From: Paraglaciecola sp. MB-3u-78
Lineage (GTDB): Bacteria > Pseudomonadota > Gammaproteobacteria > Enterobacterales > Alteromonadaceae
NCBI RefSeq assembly: GCF_002835935.1
Contig: NZ_PJCF01000006.1
Span: 496,001-560,000 of the forward strand
Direction: 5' to 3'
DNA: 64,000 nt
Part shown: in pieces, positions 23,103-32,215 of the stretch
Layout: every line of letters starts with the position of its first letter
Numbering within the stretch: position 1 is the first letter of the stretch
Made by a program: the position numbers and the translations under genes
The notes under the pieces: generated by a model
The model's input: the letters and a program-made list of their open reading frames with translations, nothing else
What the model was told of the DNA's origin: nothing
Database searches by the model: none

Positions 23103-23741
23103 CTAAGCTGGGAGGTGTTTCTTCGATTGATTGTAAAAATAGTGCATATAGATGGTCGTTAGTGTAATTCCAGATAATAAATTGGCGACTAATGTGTAGT
23201 TATAATAGATAAAAGTAATATCTTTCAGGCCAGCTAAATGTCTTATGAAGTACTCCAACAGCATTAATACAATCATCACATAACCTGCCAAAATAACACC
23301 TTTAAGTTGCCAATCTAAAGCAATTTTACCTGATTGGTGCCCAAAGTATTGAGACATAAGAAGTACCCTTTTAAACAATAATTCCATCGCAATATCCATC
23401 AGTGTCAAAAGCCCAATAAAATAGTAAATATGAGGTTTGTTAACATAAGATATTTGCCACCAAAAAATTTCAGCGCCAATGCTGCAAAGGATAATGGCGA
23501 GGGTGATTTTTGTTGAAACTTGTTCAAAACGGTAAATGGAAATGGCAATGCAGAATGCGTAAACTAAAACCATAAATGTTGTACTTTCTGGAAGCTCATA
23601 TAGTAAAAGTGTTACGAACCAAAGGCCGAGTAAAATTAATAATGCTCCTAAAGTATCTTTGTCTGACCAACAAAAAATACAACTCAACAAAAGGGCTGCT
23701 ATATAAATCAGATTAAAGTATTCGGGGTTGTCACCATACAA
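23103..23741 (-). CDS. Polytopic membrane protein of unknown function
   Basis: About 212 residues from a TTG start, with six or seven hydrophobic segments (for example LIYIAALLLSCIFCW, GALLILLGLWFVTLLLY, VILAGYVMIVLMLLEYF). No known family is recognised. The start is unresolved: the frame stays open for about 95 more bases upstream and encodes another plausible membrane segment (ALFYLTTPLFAVLLYLYG) without ATG or GTG, reaching the end of the upstream XRE gene. Translation may begin at a rare codon or be coupled to the XRE gene. Confidence 0.65.
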   Translation of the reverse strand: MYGDNPEYFNLIYIAALLLSCIFCWSDKDTLGALLILLGLWFVTLLLYELPESTTFMVLVYAFCIAISIYRFEQVSTKITLAIILCSIGAEIFWWQISYVNKPHIYYFIGLLTLMDIAMELLFKRVLLMSQYFGHQSGKIALDWQLKGVILAGYVMIVLMLLEYFIRHLAGLKDITFIYYNYTLVANLLSGITLTTIYMHYFYNQSKKHLPA

Positions 23742-23845
23742 ATATAGTAAAACGGCAAAAAGAGGAGTCGTGAGATAAAAAAGCGCGCGATGAAAATAAT
23801 ATTGGGTATTAAAAGGCAGGGCTTTAAATACTTTAAAGATAGTGG

Positions 23846-24160
23846 TTAATCCTGCGCGTCAGGCTTAGTGATTTCTTTGGCCCTATTAGACAGATGTTGA
23901 TCTGAGAAACCAAAGTATTGCATCACGTGTTCAAAGAATTTATGACGGGTGGCAGCCGATGCCCGTTGGGCACAAATCATATGCCACTTAGACATCACTT
24001 CAGCGCCTAAGGCTTCAATGGTTTCACGTTTATCATTTTCAATTGCAGAAACTGTTTCACGGCTAATGCCTATGCGTGTAGCTAGATCTTGCTGAGTGAG
24101 TTCGGCTTCCTTTCTAAGCTCTCGAAGTAACAGACCACTAATTTTTGTTCGTCTACTCAT
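23846..24160 (-). CDS. XRE-family helix-turn-helix regulator
   Basis: A 104-residue DNA-binding protein. The HTH spans residues ~10-50 (LLLRELRKEAELTQQDLATR followed by IGISRETVSAIENDKRETIE). The C-terminal half is helical with a tryptophan/cysteine-bearing KWHMICAQRA segment. It lies directly before the membrane protein gene, and the two may form an operon in which the XRE protein regulates the pair. Target unknown. Confidence 0.85.
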   Translation of the reverse strand: MSRRTKISGLLLRELRKEAELTQQDLATRIGISRETVSAIENDKRETIEALGAEVMSKWHMICAQRASAATRHKFFEHVMQYFGFSDQHLSNRAKEITKPDAQD

Positions 24161-24260
24161 AGGTTAGATACATCACTAGGTTATTAATACCTGAAGGTTA
24201 ATCCATTACAACTTGTTTTGTCTACCAATTTCGCCTTAAATTTTTACCTGTAAGGTATGA

Positions 24261-24950
24261 CTATTGATAGTTATCACCGACACTTTTGGAGATGACCATA
24301 CTCAATTCCTGTAATGAGAGGCCACTTTGTTGCTGCAGTTCGTTAAAGCTGTGTTGAATAGCGCTGAGGCTACGTTTTGACTGATGTGAGCCAGAGATAA
24401 TATTGCGCTTAGTAAAATAACCCACCACATCACGGGTAAGTAAAAAAGTATCTTTGCCCATTGCCCGCAAACCATAAGGGCCAGTGTTACCTCCGAGCCT
24501 TGCACCGTGTTTTTTTAAATAGGCCCAAAGGCCGATAATATCCTCCCTTGGCCAATCAGCTACAAACTTAGCAAAGCTGCCGTGCTCACGAGCTACTGCA
24601 TCAATCATTATGGCGTTGTCGCGGATTGTTTTAACCTTAGTGTAATTGCGGATAATACTAGGGTCGGTGGCTTTTTGTTCGAGCATTTCATCAGGAATTA
24701 AAAGCATTTTTTCGATATTAAAATCAAAAAATACCCGTTCAAAGTCTGGCCACTTATTTCTCACCACTCGCCAAACAAAACCCGATTGGAATACTTTTTT
24801 ACTGAATTCGGCTAAAAATCTAGCATCGTCAATTTGACTCAATTTGTGGTGAGACAGAGGTTTGTCGATCACGGCCAACAAGGCTTGCGGACCTCCTTTT
24901 CGCTCGCAAGCACGTTGGTGGATTTGTTTAAATGTTTCTAGATTAACCAT
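24261..24950 (-). CDS. DNA-3-methyladenine glycosylase I-like protein
   Basis: Tag-type enzymes excise 3-methyladenine from alkylated DNA. The 229-residue protein shows family features: KVFQSGFVWRVVRNKWPDFERVFFDF near residue 50-75, KVKTIRDNAIMI, and the ADWPREDIIGLWAYLKKHG stretch leading to GLRAMGKDTFLLTRDVV. It differs from E. coli Tag in length and lacks an obvious N-terminal zinc motif, so it belongs to the divergent branch common in marine bacteria. Substrate is inferred. Confidence 0.8.
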   Translation of the reverse strand: MVNLETFKQIHQRACERKGGPQALLAVIDKPLSHHKLSQIDDARFLAEFSKKVFQSGFVWRVVRNKWPDFERVFFDFNIEKMLLIPDEMLEQKATDPSIIRNYTKVKTIRDNAIMIDAVAREHGSFAKFVADWPREDIIGLWAYLKKHGARLGGNTGPYGLRAMGKDTFLLTRDVVGYFTKRNIISGSHQSKRSLSAIQHSFNELQQQSGLSLQELSMVISKSVGDNYQ

Positions 24951-25039
24951 ATTTTCTACTTTTTAAGTACAGAGGGTAGTAGTTAGTGGAAAGTAAATAG
25001 TTAAATGGTAAGTAATTTAACCGCCAAGCGCTGCGCGAC

Positions 25040-25119
25040 ACAAAGGCTACGCGCACAGAGAATCAAAATTAATCTTAAATTGACTAGGCTTTGCTCTGTG
25101 CCCTCTTTGCCCTTTGCAG
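25040..25119. repeat. CACAGAG-type dispersed inverted repeat, copy 1
   Basis: GCGCACAGAG (25051-25060) is followed after a 33-base AT-rich spacer by CTCTGTGCCCTCTTTGCC, an imperfect inverted match. Similar CACAGAG-rich elements occur at 45747-45829 and 47617-47650. It fills most of the tag-prlC intergenic gap and may form a long hairpin after prlC. Confidence 0.6.
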
Positions 25120-25167
25120 TTCAACGTCTTTTGTCTTTTCAGTCGTACCTATTTACTATCAAGTGCT

Positions 25168-27204
25168 TTAAGCAGTTATGCCAGAATGCCGGAGTAATGC
25201 GTCGACTTCTGGCTCCCGGCCTCTAAAAGCCACAAATAATTGCATAGGGTCTTTGCTACCACCCATTTCTAAGATGTTAGTCAAAAAATCATGACCTGTT
25301 TGTACATTAAAAATACCTTCTTCTTCAAAACGGCTGAAGGCGTCAGAAGAGAGTACCTCAGCCCATTTGTAGCTGTAATAACCCGCTGCATAACCACCGG
25401 CAAAAATATGTCCAAAGCTATTTTGAAAACGATTAAAGCTAGGAGGAATAAGTACTGCGACTTGCTTGCGCACTTGATCTAACCACTGTTGCACATTGGT
25501 TTCCCCAGCAACAAAATTTTCATGCAAGCTAAAATCAAACAGACTGAACTCAAGCTGCCTGAGCATCTGCATGGCTGATTGGAAATTTCGCGCGGCTAAC
25601 ATATTATCAAGTAGTACTTTAGGAAGCTGCTCGCCTGTTTCAAAGTGTCCAGAAATAAAACTTAACGCTTCTGGTTGCCAGCACCAGTTTTCTAAAAATT
25701 GACTGGGTAATTCTACTGCATCCCAAGGCACACCGTTGATCCCTGATACGCCACCAACATTTATTTTTGTTAGCATATGGTGGATGCCATGACCAAACTC
25801 ATGGAACAAAGTGACGACTTCGTCGTGTGTAAATAGCGCCGGTTTGTTGCCCACTGGGCCATTAAAGTTACAGGTTAAATAGGCAACAGGATATTGCTGG
25901 CTACCATCTACTTTTTGTCTACGCACTTGGCATTCGTCCATCCAGGCACCACCGCGTTTTTTCTCACGGGCATATAAATCAAAATAGAAACTGCCACGTA
26001 ACTCGCCAGTTTGATCATGAATATCATAAAAGCGTACATCTTTATGCCAAGTATCTATGTTGTCACGAGCAGTAATGGTTAAGTTGTATAAACGTGATAT
26101 CACCTCAAACAAACCTTTCACAACTGTGCTTTCGGGGAAGTAGGGGCGCAATTGTTCATCGGAAATTTTGTATGTTTGTTCTTTTAACTTTTCACTGAAA
26201 TAAGCAAAATCCCAGGCTTGCAATTTATCTGCTTGATAATGTTCTTTGGCATAGGCTGTTAGTGTATCGATATCTTGTTGTGCTTGGGGTTTAGAACGTT
26301 TGGCTAAATCTTGCAAGAAACCATTCACTTGTTCACCAGAATTAGCCATTTTGCTAGCCAGAGAATATTCTGCAAAATGTTTAAAGCCTAATAGTTGTGC
26401 TAATTCTTGACGTAAACTTAAGGTTTCGTTGATGATCTCGGTGTTATCCCATTTACCAGCGTTGGGTCCTTGATCAGATGCTCGGGACGTATAAGCACGA
26501 TACATTTCTTCACGTAACTCAGCATTATCTGCATGGGTCATAATGGGTAAATAACTCGGAATGTCCAAGGTAAATAACCAGCCTTTCAAATTTTTACTTT
26601 CGGCGAGTTGTTTGGCCGCACTTAAGGCTGATTCGGGTAAACCTGCTAATTGAGACTCATCAGTAATTTGTTTTTGCCAGCCCAAGGTAGCATCCATCAC
26701 ATTATTGCTAAAGGTCGACCCTAAGTCTGATAAACGACTTTGTATCTCAGCATAACGGGCTTTCTTAGATGCATCTAATGCAACACCCGATAGTTTAAAA
26801 TCACGGATAGCATGAGTGATGACTTTTTGTTGAGCGTCTGACAAGTCAACAAATTCATCGCTTGCTGCGATTTGGCAATAAGCCTTGTATAAGTCAGCGT
26901 TTTGACCTACCCAAGTGCCGTACTCCGATAAGGCAGGTAAACAAGCATCATGTGCTTTGCGTAATTCTTCATTGCTGACCACAGAGTTCATGTGGGAAAC
27001 CGGGGACCATTTACGACTCAGCTCGTCGTCTATTTCTTCAATGGGTGCCACTAGGTCCTCCCAAGTGTAATGACCTGAGTTTAGTACTTCAGTAATTTTA
27101 GCTTTGCAAGACTCAATGGCCTCTATGATAGCAGGTTGAACATGCTCAGGTTTAATAGCCGAGAATTGCGGTAGGCTAGATAAATCGGTCAGTGGGTTAG
27201 TCAT
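25168..27204 (-). CDS. prlC: Oligopeptidase A
   Basis: A 678-residue M3-family zinc metallopeptidase that degrades short cytoplasmic peptides, including cleaved signal peptides. The zinc motif HEFGH lies in VTLFHEFGHGIHHML (about residue 470), with the downstream glutamate in GVPWDAVELPSQFLENW. Length and start (MTNPLTDLSSLPQFSAI) match E. coli PrlC. It is divergent from gorA across 240 bp. Confidence 0.96.
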   Translation of the reverse strand: MTNPLTDLSSLPQFSAIKPEHVQPAIIEAIESCKAKITEVLNSGHYTWEDLVAPIEEIDDELSRKWSPVSHMNSVVSNEELRKAHDACLPALSEYGTWVGQNADLYKAYCQIAASDEFVDLSDAQQKVITHAIRDFKLSGVALDASKKARYAEIQSRLSDLGSTFSNNVMDATLGWQKQITDESQLAGLPESALSAAKQLAESKNLKGWLFTLDIPSYLPIMTHADNAELREEMYRAYTSRASDQGPNAGKWDNTEIINETLSLRQELAQLLGFKHFAEYSLASKMANSGEQVNGFLQDLAKRSKPQAQQDIDTLTAYAKEHYQADKLQAWDFAYFSEKLKEQTYKISDEQLRPYFPESTVVKGLFEVISRLYNLTITARDNIDTWHKDVRFYDIHDQTGELRGSFYFDLYAREKKRGGAWMDECQVRRQKVDGSQQYPVAYLTCNFNGPVGNKPALFTHDEVVTLFHEFGHGIHHMLTKINVGGVSGINGVPWDAVELPSQFLENWCWQPEALSFISGHFETGEQLPKVLLDNMLAARNFQSAMQMLRQLEFSLFDFSLHENFVAGETNVQQWLDQVRKQVAVLIPPSFNRFQNSFGHIFAGGYAAGYYSYKWAEVLSSDAFSRFEEEGIFNVQTGHDFLTNILEMGGSKDPMQLFVAFRGREPEVDALLRHSGITA

Positions 27205-27444
27205 AAAGTATTTCTTCTGTGCTAAGTTACTTAAAGAAATTGGGTTGCATCAACTAAATCTCAAGAGCTGACCGACGGTTCCAACAGATAATTTTGTCAG
27301 TGCTGTAATTTAATCATAATAATTAAGTTCTTTTTACATTCAAAACACCCATCGATTGGCTAGATTGCATCAATTGAAAAATTGCGGTGTTATTTTTGTA
27401 AGATAGGCATTATCTTCAACTATGATTTTTAACTAGGCAGGCTC

Positions 27445-28794
27445 ATGGCAGATTTTGATTATATATGTATTGGTGGTGGTAGTGGCGGTATTGCATCGGC
27501 AAATCGCGCAGCTAAACACGGTAAGAAAGTAGCATTAGTAGAAGCCAACGCAATTGGTGGCACCTGTGTCAACGTAGGCTGCGTACCGAAAAAAGTGATG
27601 TGGTTTGGCGCACATGTTGCCGAGGCAATTAATCTTTATGCACCTGATTACGGTTTTGATGTCACCGTGAATAGCTTCAATTGGCAAACGTTAGTCAATA
27701 GCCGAGAAGCTTACATTAAGCGAATTCACGCTAGTTACGGCAGTGGTTTTGAAAAAAATGGTGTGACACTTATCAATGGTTTTGCGAAATTTGTTGATAA
27801 AAACACCATCGAAGTGAATGGCAAGCAGTATACCGCTGAGCATATTCTTATCGCCACAGGTGGTCGTCCTATTTTTCCTAATATTACTGGGTCCGAACTA
27901 GGTATTGATTCTGATGGTTTCTTCGACCTAACAGAGCAGCCGAAACGTGCAGTTGTGGTTGGCGCTGGTTATATCGCTGTAGAGCTGGCTGGTGTAATGC
28001 ACGCATTAGGTACAAAAACTGATTTAGTGGTGCGTAAACATGCTCCACTTCGTAGCTTTGATACTATGTTGTCTGAGACCTTGGTAGAGCTTATGGCTCA
28101 AGATGGTCCAACGTTGCATACCCACGCCACCCCCACTCAAGTGATAAAAAATGCAGATGGCTCTTTAAACATTGAATTTGAAAACGGTGAATCAATTGAG
28201 ACTGATTGTGTGGTGTGGGCCATTGGACGTGAACCAGCAAACGATAAAATTGGCTTGGAGAATACCGGCGTTGAGCTGAACGAAGGTGGATACGTTAAAG
28301 TCGACAAATTCCAAAATACTAACGTCGATGGTATTTATGCAGTGGGCGATAACATCGGTTATGTTGAACTTACCCCTGTAGCAGTTAAATCTGGACGTTT
28401 GTTATCGGAGCGTTTATTCAATGGCCAAACAGACGCTCATATGGACTACAGCTTAATTCCAACAGTCGTTTTCAGTCATCCACCTATCGGCACCATTGGT
28501 TTAACTGAAGTAGAAGCTAATGAGCAATACGGTGAAGATAACATCACTGTGTACAATTCAGGTTTTGCTGCAATGTATACAGCCGTGACTAAGCATCGTC
28601 AAATGACTCGTATGAAGTTGATTTGTGCAGGCGAAGATCAAAAAGTAGTCGGCTTGCATGGCATAGGTGCAGGCATGGATGAAATACTCCAAGGCTTTGG
28701 TGTGGCCATGAAAATGGGTGCCACTAAAGCTGATTTTGATTCTTGTGTAGCGATACATCCAACTTCTGGTGAGGAGTTTGTTACTCTAAATTAG
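27445..28794 (+). CDS. gorA: Glutathione-disulfide reductase
   Basis: A flavoprotein that reduces oxidised glutathione with NADPH. The 449-residue protein has the FAD loop [17 protein letters not shown], redox pair in [21 protein letters not shown]-binding [17 protein letters not shown] with [11 protein letters not shown] supplying the phosphate-binding arginine, FAD site GIYAVGDN, and catalytic [11 protein letters not shown] at the C-terminus. AGGCAGG-like RBS precedes the ATG. Confidence 0.97.
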   Translation: MADFDYICIGGGSGGIASANRAAKHGKKVALVEANAIGGTCVNVGCVPKKVMWFGAHVAEAINLYAPDYGFDVTVNSFNWQTLVNSREAYIKRIHASYGSGFEKNGVTLINGFAKFVDKNTIEVNGKQYTAEHILIATGGRPIFPNITGSELGIDSDGFFDLTEQPKRAVVVGAGYIAVELAGVMHALGTKTDLVVRKHAPLRSFDTMLSETLVELMAQDGPTLHTHATPTQVIKNADGSLNIEFENGESIETDCVVWAIGREPANDKIGLENTGVELNEGGYVKVDKFQNTNVDGIYAVGDNIGYVELTPVAVKSGRLLSERLFNGQTDAHMDYSLIPTVVFSHPPIGTIGLTEVEANEQYGEDNITVYNSGFAAMYTAVTKHRQMTRMKLICAGEDQKVVGLHGIGAGMDEILQGFGVAMKMGATKADFDSCVAIHPTSGEEFVTLN

Positions 28795-28836
28795 GGACGC
28801 GTTTTGTATCATCGAAGGTTTAATGTGAGTAAATAA

Positions 28837-28879
28837 GGAGAAGCCTGAAAATATCGTTGCGGTATTTCCAGGCTTTCTC
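28837..28879. terminator. Bidirectional terminator between gorA and sugar porter
   Basis: GGAGAAGCCTG and CAGGCTTTCTC form a near-perfect stem with an inner AAATA/TATTT pairing. It sits between converging gene ends, 43 bp after gorA and 9 bp after the porter stop. Confidence 0.75.
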
Positions 28880-28887
28880 AATTCTAT

Positions 28888-30288
28888 CTAACCTTGCATA
28901 CTCTCCAAGGTTTTGCCCTTTGTTTCTTTGACCATTTTTATAACAAAGATCACTGATAACAATGCGCACAGCGCATAAAATCCATAAGCACTGGCTAAGC
29001 CTATGGTAGTCAGCATAATTGGGAACATCATAGTAATCGCAAAATTAGCTATCCACTGAGCAAATCCTGCTACAGCCAAACCTGAACCACGTATTTGATT
29101 GGGGAACATTTCACCCAGCAACACCCACATAACGGGACCCCATGACAAGTTAAAGAAAAACACATAGGCATTGGCTGCGACCAAAGCCAAGGTGCCATTT
29201 TCACCCAATATTAAATTACCATTTTCCGCTACATCTGCATTGGCGAACACCCAGACAAGTGTAAGCAAGGTAATACTCATGCCTATTGAACCGATGATCA
29301 AAAACGGACGCCTTCCAAGCTTGTCGATCAAGCTGATGGTTATGATGCAGGCAATAATACTCACAGCACCAACAATCACATTGATCATCAGGGAGTCAGA
29401 TTCAGAAAATCCTACGGCTTGCCATAATACCGCACCGTAATAAAACACCACATTAATGCCCACTAATTGCTGAAACATAGCCAAGCCAATTCCCACCCAA
29501 ACAATGGTCCTGACTTTTCCACCTGATACTAAGTCAGATAATTTGGGTTGCTGGTTTTCTGATGCAATAGATTGTTCAATTTCGCTCAATGTGAATTTTG
29601 CTTGGTTAGCCCCATAAAGTTTTGTAAGCGTGTCTAATGCTTTTTGGCGTTTACCCTTTATCACTAAAAAGCGTGGGCTTTCTGGGATGGCCAATAAAGA
29701 TAGAAAGAAGATAACTGCTGGCACAAGTTCAATCCAAAACATCCAACGCCAAGTTTGATAATCAAGCCAAAAAACTTCTGTAGAGCCTCCAGCTGCATTA
29801 GCCAGTAGATAGTTGCTGATAAATGCGCAAAATAAGCCAAATATTATGGCTATTTGCTGAATCGTGGCGAGTCGACCACGCATTCTGGGAGGCGCAATTT
29901 CGGCTATGTAGGCGGGGGCCATTACAGACGCAGCACCCACTGCAAGACCACCAATAATGCGATAGAAAATAAACTCTGCGGAGCTTTGTGCAATCCCAGA
30001 GCCCCAAGCACTAAAGATGAAAAACACTGCAGCAATAATAAGCAAGCCTTTGCGGCCAAGCCAATCAGCTAGGGTTCCGGCGGCAAATGCACCTACAGCA
30101 CAACCTAACAGCATACTGGCGACATTAAATCCCTGGCCAATAGACTCAGACTGAAATGCTTGTGTCAGTCCATCGACAGTGCCATTTATGACGCCACTGT
30201 CAAAGCCGAATAAAAATCCGCCAATGGTGGCTACCGTACTTATAATAATAATAAAAAGTAGATTTTCTTTTTGAGAAGGGTTGTACAT
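28888..30288 (-). CDS. Sugar:H+ symporter, major facilitator (sugar porter family)
   Basis: A 466-residue, twelve-span inner-membrane transporter for a monosaccharide. Diagnostic motifs are GFLFGFDSGVINGTVDG in span 1, DWLGRKG, PESPRFLVIKGKRQKAL, QQLVGINVVFYYG in span 7, DKLGRRPFLI, and ETKGKTLE at the end. It is related to XylE/GalP-type carriers, but the sugar cannot be assigned. It starts 85 bp after the fecR-like gene on the same strand, so sigma factor, anti-sigma and porter may be one operon facing a TonB receptor, suggesting uptake of a carbohydrate. Confidence 0.92.
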   Translation of the reverse strand: MYNPSQKENLLFIIIISTVATIGGFLFGFDSGVINGTVDGLTQAFQSESIGQGFNVASMLLGCAVGAFAAGTLADWLGRKGLLIIAAVFFIFSAWGSGIAQSSAEFIFYRIIGGLAVGAASVMAPAYIAEIAPPRMRGRLATIQQIAIIFGLFCAFISNYLLANAAGGSTEVFWLDYQTWRWMFWIELVPAVIFFLSLLAIPESPRFLVIKGKRQKALDTLTKLYGANQAKFTLSEIEQSIASENQQPKLSDLVSGGKVRTIVWVGIGLAMFQQLVGINVVFYYGAVLWQAVGFSESDSLMINVIVGAVSIIACIITISLIDKLGRRPFLIIGSIGMSITLLTLVWVFANADVAENGNLILGENGTLALVAANAYVFFFNLSWGPVMWVLLGEMFPNQIRGSGLAVAGFAQWIANFAITMMFPIMLTTIGLASAYGFYALCALLSVIFVIKMVKETKGKTLESMQG

Positions 30289-30373
30289 CTTTGAATTTCA
30301 CTTTTCTAGGGTTAATAAAATGCCATGCAACAGCAATTGGCTGTTACTCGACACATAGAATGGGGGATTCGAT

Positions 30374-31417
30374 TTACTCGGTCAGGGGCTTTTTACTCAG
30401 TCTTATCTTGTTGGAACTCATTTTTTTGAAGACCACATTAAAATTAGTTTCTAAAGCAGCTAATAAGCCGCTGATATCCGACGTTTTGAAGAGTCCAGCA
30501 ATCTGAAGGCTTTTAGTATCTTCATCGCCAAAATCAAACTGATAGTTGGTGTAGCGAGACACTTCTTGCATTGCATCAAACAGACTTTCACCACGAAAAA
30601 TTAAGTTGCCTTGTTGCCAGGCTAAATCAGAAGCAAGTTTCCCTTTATCACTACCAATGATGCTGGTATTTCTGGCTTTTAGCTGAGCTTTTTGTCCTTT
30701 GCTGACTGCAAATGATTTGGGAGATAAATACACATTTTTTAATTTAAGAGGTGCAACGCTTTGGCTGTTCAGATCTGACACTAAAACCTTGCCATCAGTC
30801 ACAATCAATTCCACTTCTTCACTGCCAAGTTCGACATTAAAAGCCGTACCTACCGCTTGGATGATATTGGCGCCGGCATACACACTTAAGGGTTTACGCT
30901 TATTATGGGCTACCACCACATGCATTTCTCCCCGTAATAACTCGAACACACGCTGCTTGTCGGTGTAAGTCACTCTAACCAGGCTGTTAGTATTTAATTT
31001 TATTCTGGTTTTATCCTGTAAAAAGAAAGTGGATTGCTCACCAATTTTAGTTTCATAGTCACTATTAAATTGCACAACTTGTATTGTGTCTTGTCCAAAG
31101 AAAATATCTGCATTTAGCCATAAGCCTACAGAAATGAGCGATGCGAAAATGAAACTCGCAGCCCAAGCAAAAATAGGTGCTTTGTTGCTGGGTACAGGTT
31201 GAGGTTTGTGAGGGAATAATTCACTGAGCTGAGACAGTGACTCCATTTTGTCCCATAATTTTACCAACTGCATGAAGGTGTCAACATGAGTTTGAGAAGC
31301 CTGTAACCAGATTTTTAGCTCAACCTGTTCTTGTTCAGACAACCCTCTGTCTAGTCGAGTAATCCATAAACTCGCCTCGTCCATAGGGTCTTTATTCAAT
31401 TCAATTACATTACTCAT
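30374..31417 (-). CDS. FecR-family anti-sigma/signal transducer
   Basis: A 347-residue inner-membrane protein expected to hold the adjacent ECF sigma factor and receive a signal from the TonB receptor. The ATG at 31417 is chosen for the AAGGGGG before it. An N-terminal cytoplasmic domain (ASLWITRLDRGLSEQEQVEL) precedes one span (FAWAASFIFASLISVGLWL, ~85-105), the FecR periplasmic domain (EIG..TFFLQDKTRIKLNTNS; LLRGEMHVVV), and a C-terminal STN-like segment (LQIAGLFKTSDISGLLAALE). It follows the sigma gene with no real gap. Confidence 0.92.
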   Translation of the reverse strand: MSNVIELNKDPMDEASLWITRLDRGLSEQEQVELKIWLQASQTHVDTFMQLVKLWDKMESLSQLSELFPHKPQPVPSNKAPIFAWAASFIFASLISVGLWLNADIFFGQDTIQVVQFNSDYETKIGEQSTFFLQDKTRIKLNTNSLVRVTYTDKQRVFELLRGEMHVVVAHNKRKPLSVYAGANIIQAVGTAFNVELGSEEVELIVTDGKVLVSDLNSQSVAPLKLKNVYLSPKSFAVSKGQKAQLKARNTSIIGSDKGKLASDLAWQQGNLIFRGESLFDAMQEVSRYTNYQFDFGDEDTKSLQIAGLFKTSDISGLLAALETNFNVVFKKMSSNKIRLSKKPLTE

Positions 31418-31418
31418 T

Positions 31419-31991
31419 TTAGACCCCCTTGATATTTGTTGTAGATCCGGACTGACTCGATCTCTCATCTGTTTGACTGAACTCCAGCATATAACTGGCA
31501 CATCGTTTAAATCCTACGGCGATATGTTTTTCCACAGTACTCTCACTTAACGTCATTTCTTTCGCTATTTCTTTCTGAGAATATCCATATACTTTTTTTA
31601 ATACAAAAACCCGTCTGCATTGAACTGGGAGTTGACGAACCGCCTCACAAAAATGAGCAAATTCTTCGTTACTTGCGATACTTTCAAACACTTCATCATG
31701 AACCCGCGCTTCGACATCAAAATCACAATCAGTTTCCACTCCATCAGCCAGTCGCGTCTCTGCTTTTTTCAGATGGTCGTAAGCTAAATTCCTTGCTGTT
31801 TTCATTAGAAACGACTTGGGTTGTTCAATGGTCTCACGCTTATCCATTTGACAAATTCGCACGTAGGTTTCTTGAACTATATCTTCAATTTCTTTAGGGG
31901 GAACTATGCGTGACACCATACGTGCCATGCTGTTCCTCGCAGCCATAAAAATTGGATGCCAAGATGTATGCGTTGCTGATTTTGTTTGCAT
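31419..31991 (-). CDS. ECF sigma factor, FecI-like
   Basis: A 190-residue sigma-70 family protein with region 2 (EIEDIVQETYVRICQMDKRE, FLMKTARNLAYDHLKKAE) and region 4 (LPVQCRRVFVLKKVYGYSQK, EIAKEMTLSESTVEKHIAVG). It pairs with FecR just downstream and is divergent from the STN-bearing TonB receptor, the standard cell-surface signalling arrangement. The likely target is the receptor promoter in 31992-32215. The sugar porter neighbour suggests a carbohydrate rather than an iron signal. Confidence 0.93.
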   Translation of the reverse strand: MQTKSATHTSWHPIFMAARNSMARMVSRIVPPKEIEDIVQETYVRICQMDKRETIEQPKSFLMKTARNLAYDHLKKAETRLADGVETDCDFDVEARVHDEVFESIASNEEFAHFCEAVRQLPVQCRRVFVLKKVYGYSQKEIAKEMTLSESTVEKHIAVGFKRCASYMLEFSQTDERSSQSGSTTNIKGV

Positions 31992-32215
31992 CTTTATACG
32001 TTATTTCTTGCCGACATTGAACTTGCTCTGTGTATCAGACGATTAGTAACGATTATTCCGCTAGTTGAATAATACTTTTTCTTAATCGTGGATGTAGACA
32101 TTGCTCCAAAAATAGAAATTAAGTGTAACTTTTTTGTTAATACATGTTAACGTTTTAGACTATTTTAATCTTGAAATACCTTCAATAAATACGCTCATAA
32201 CGTATTGTTTAATAT

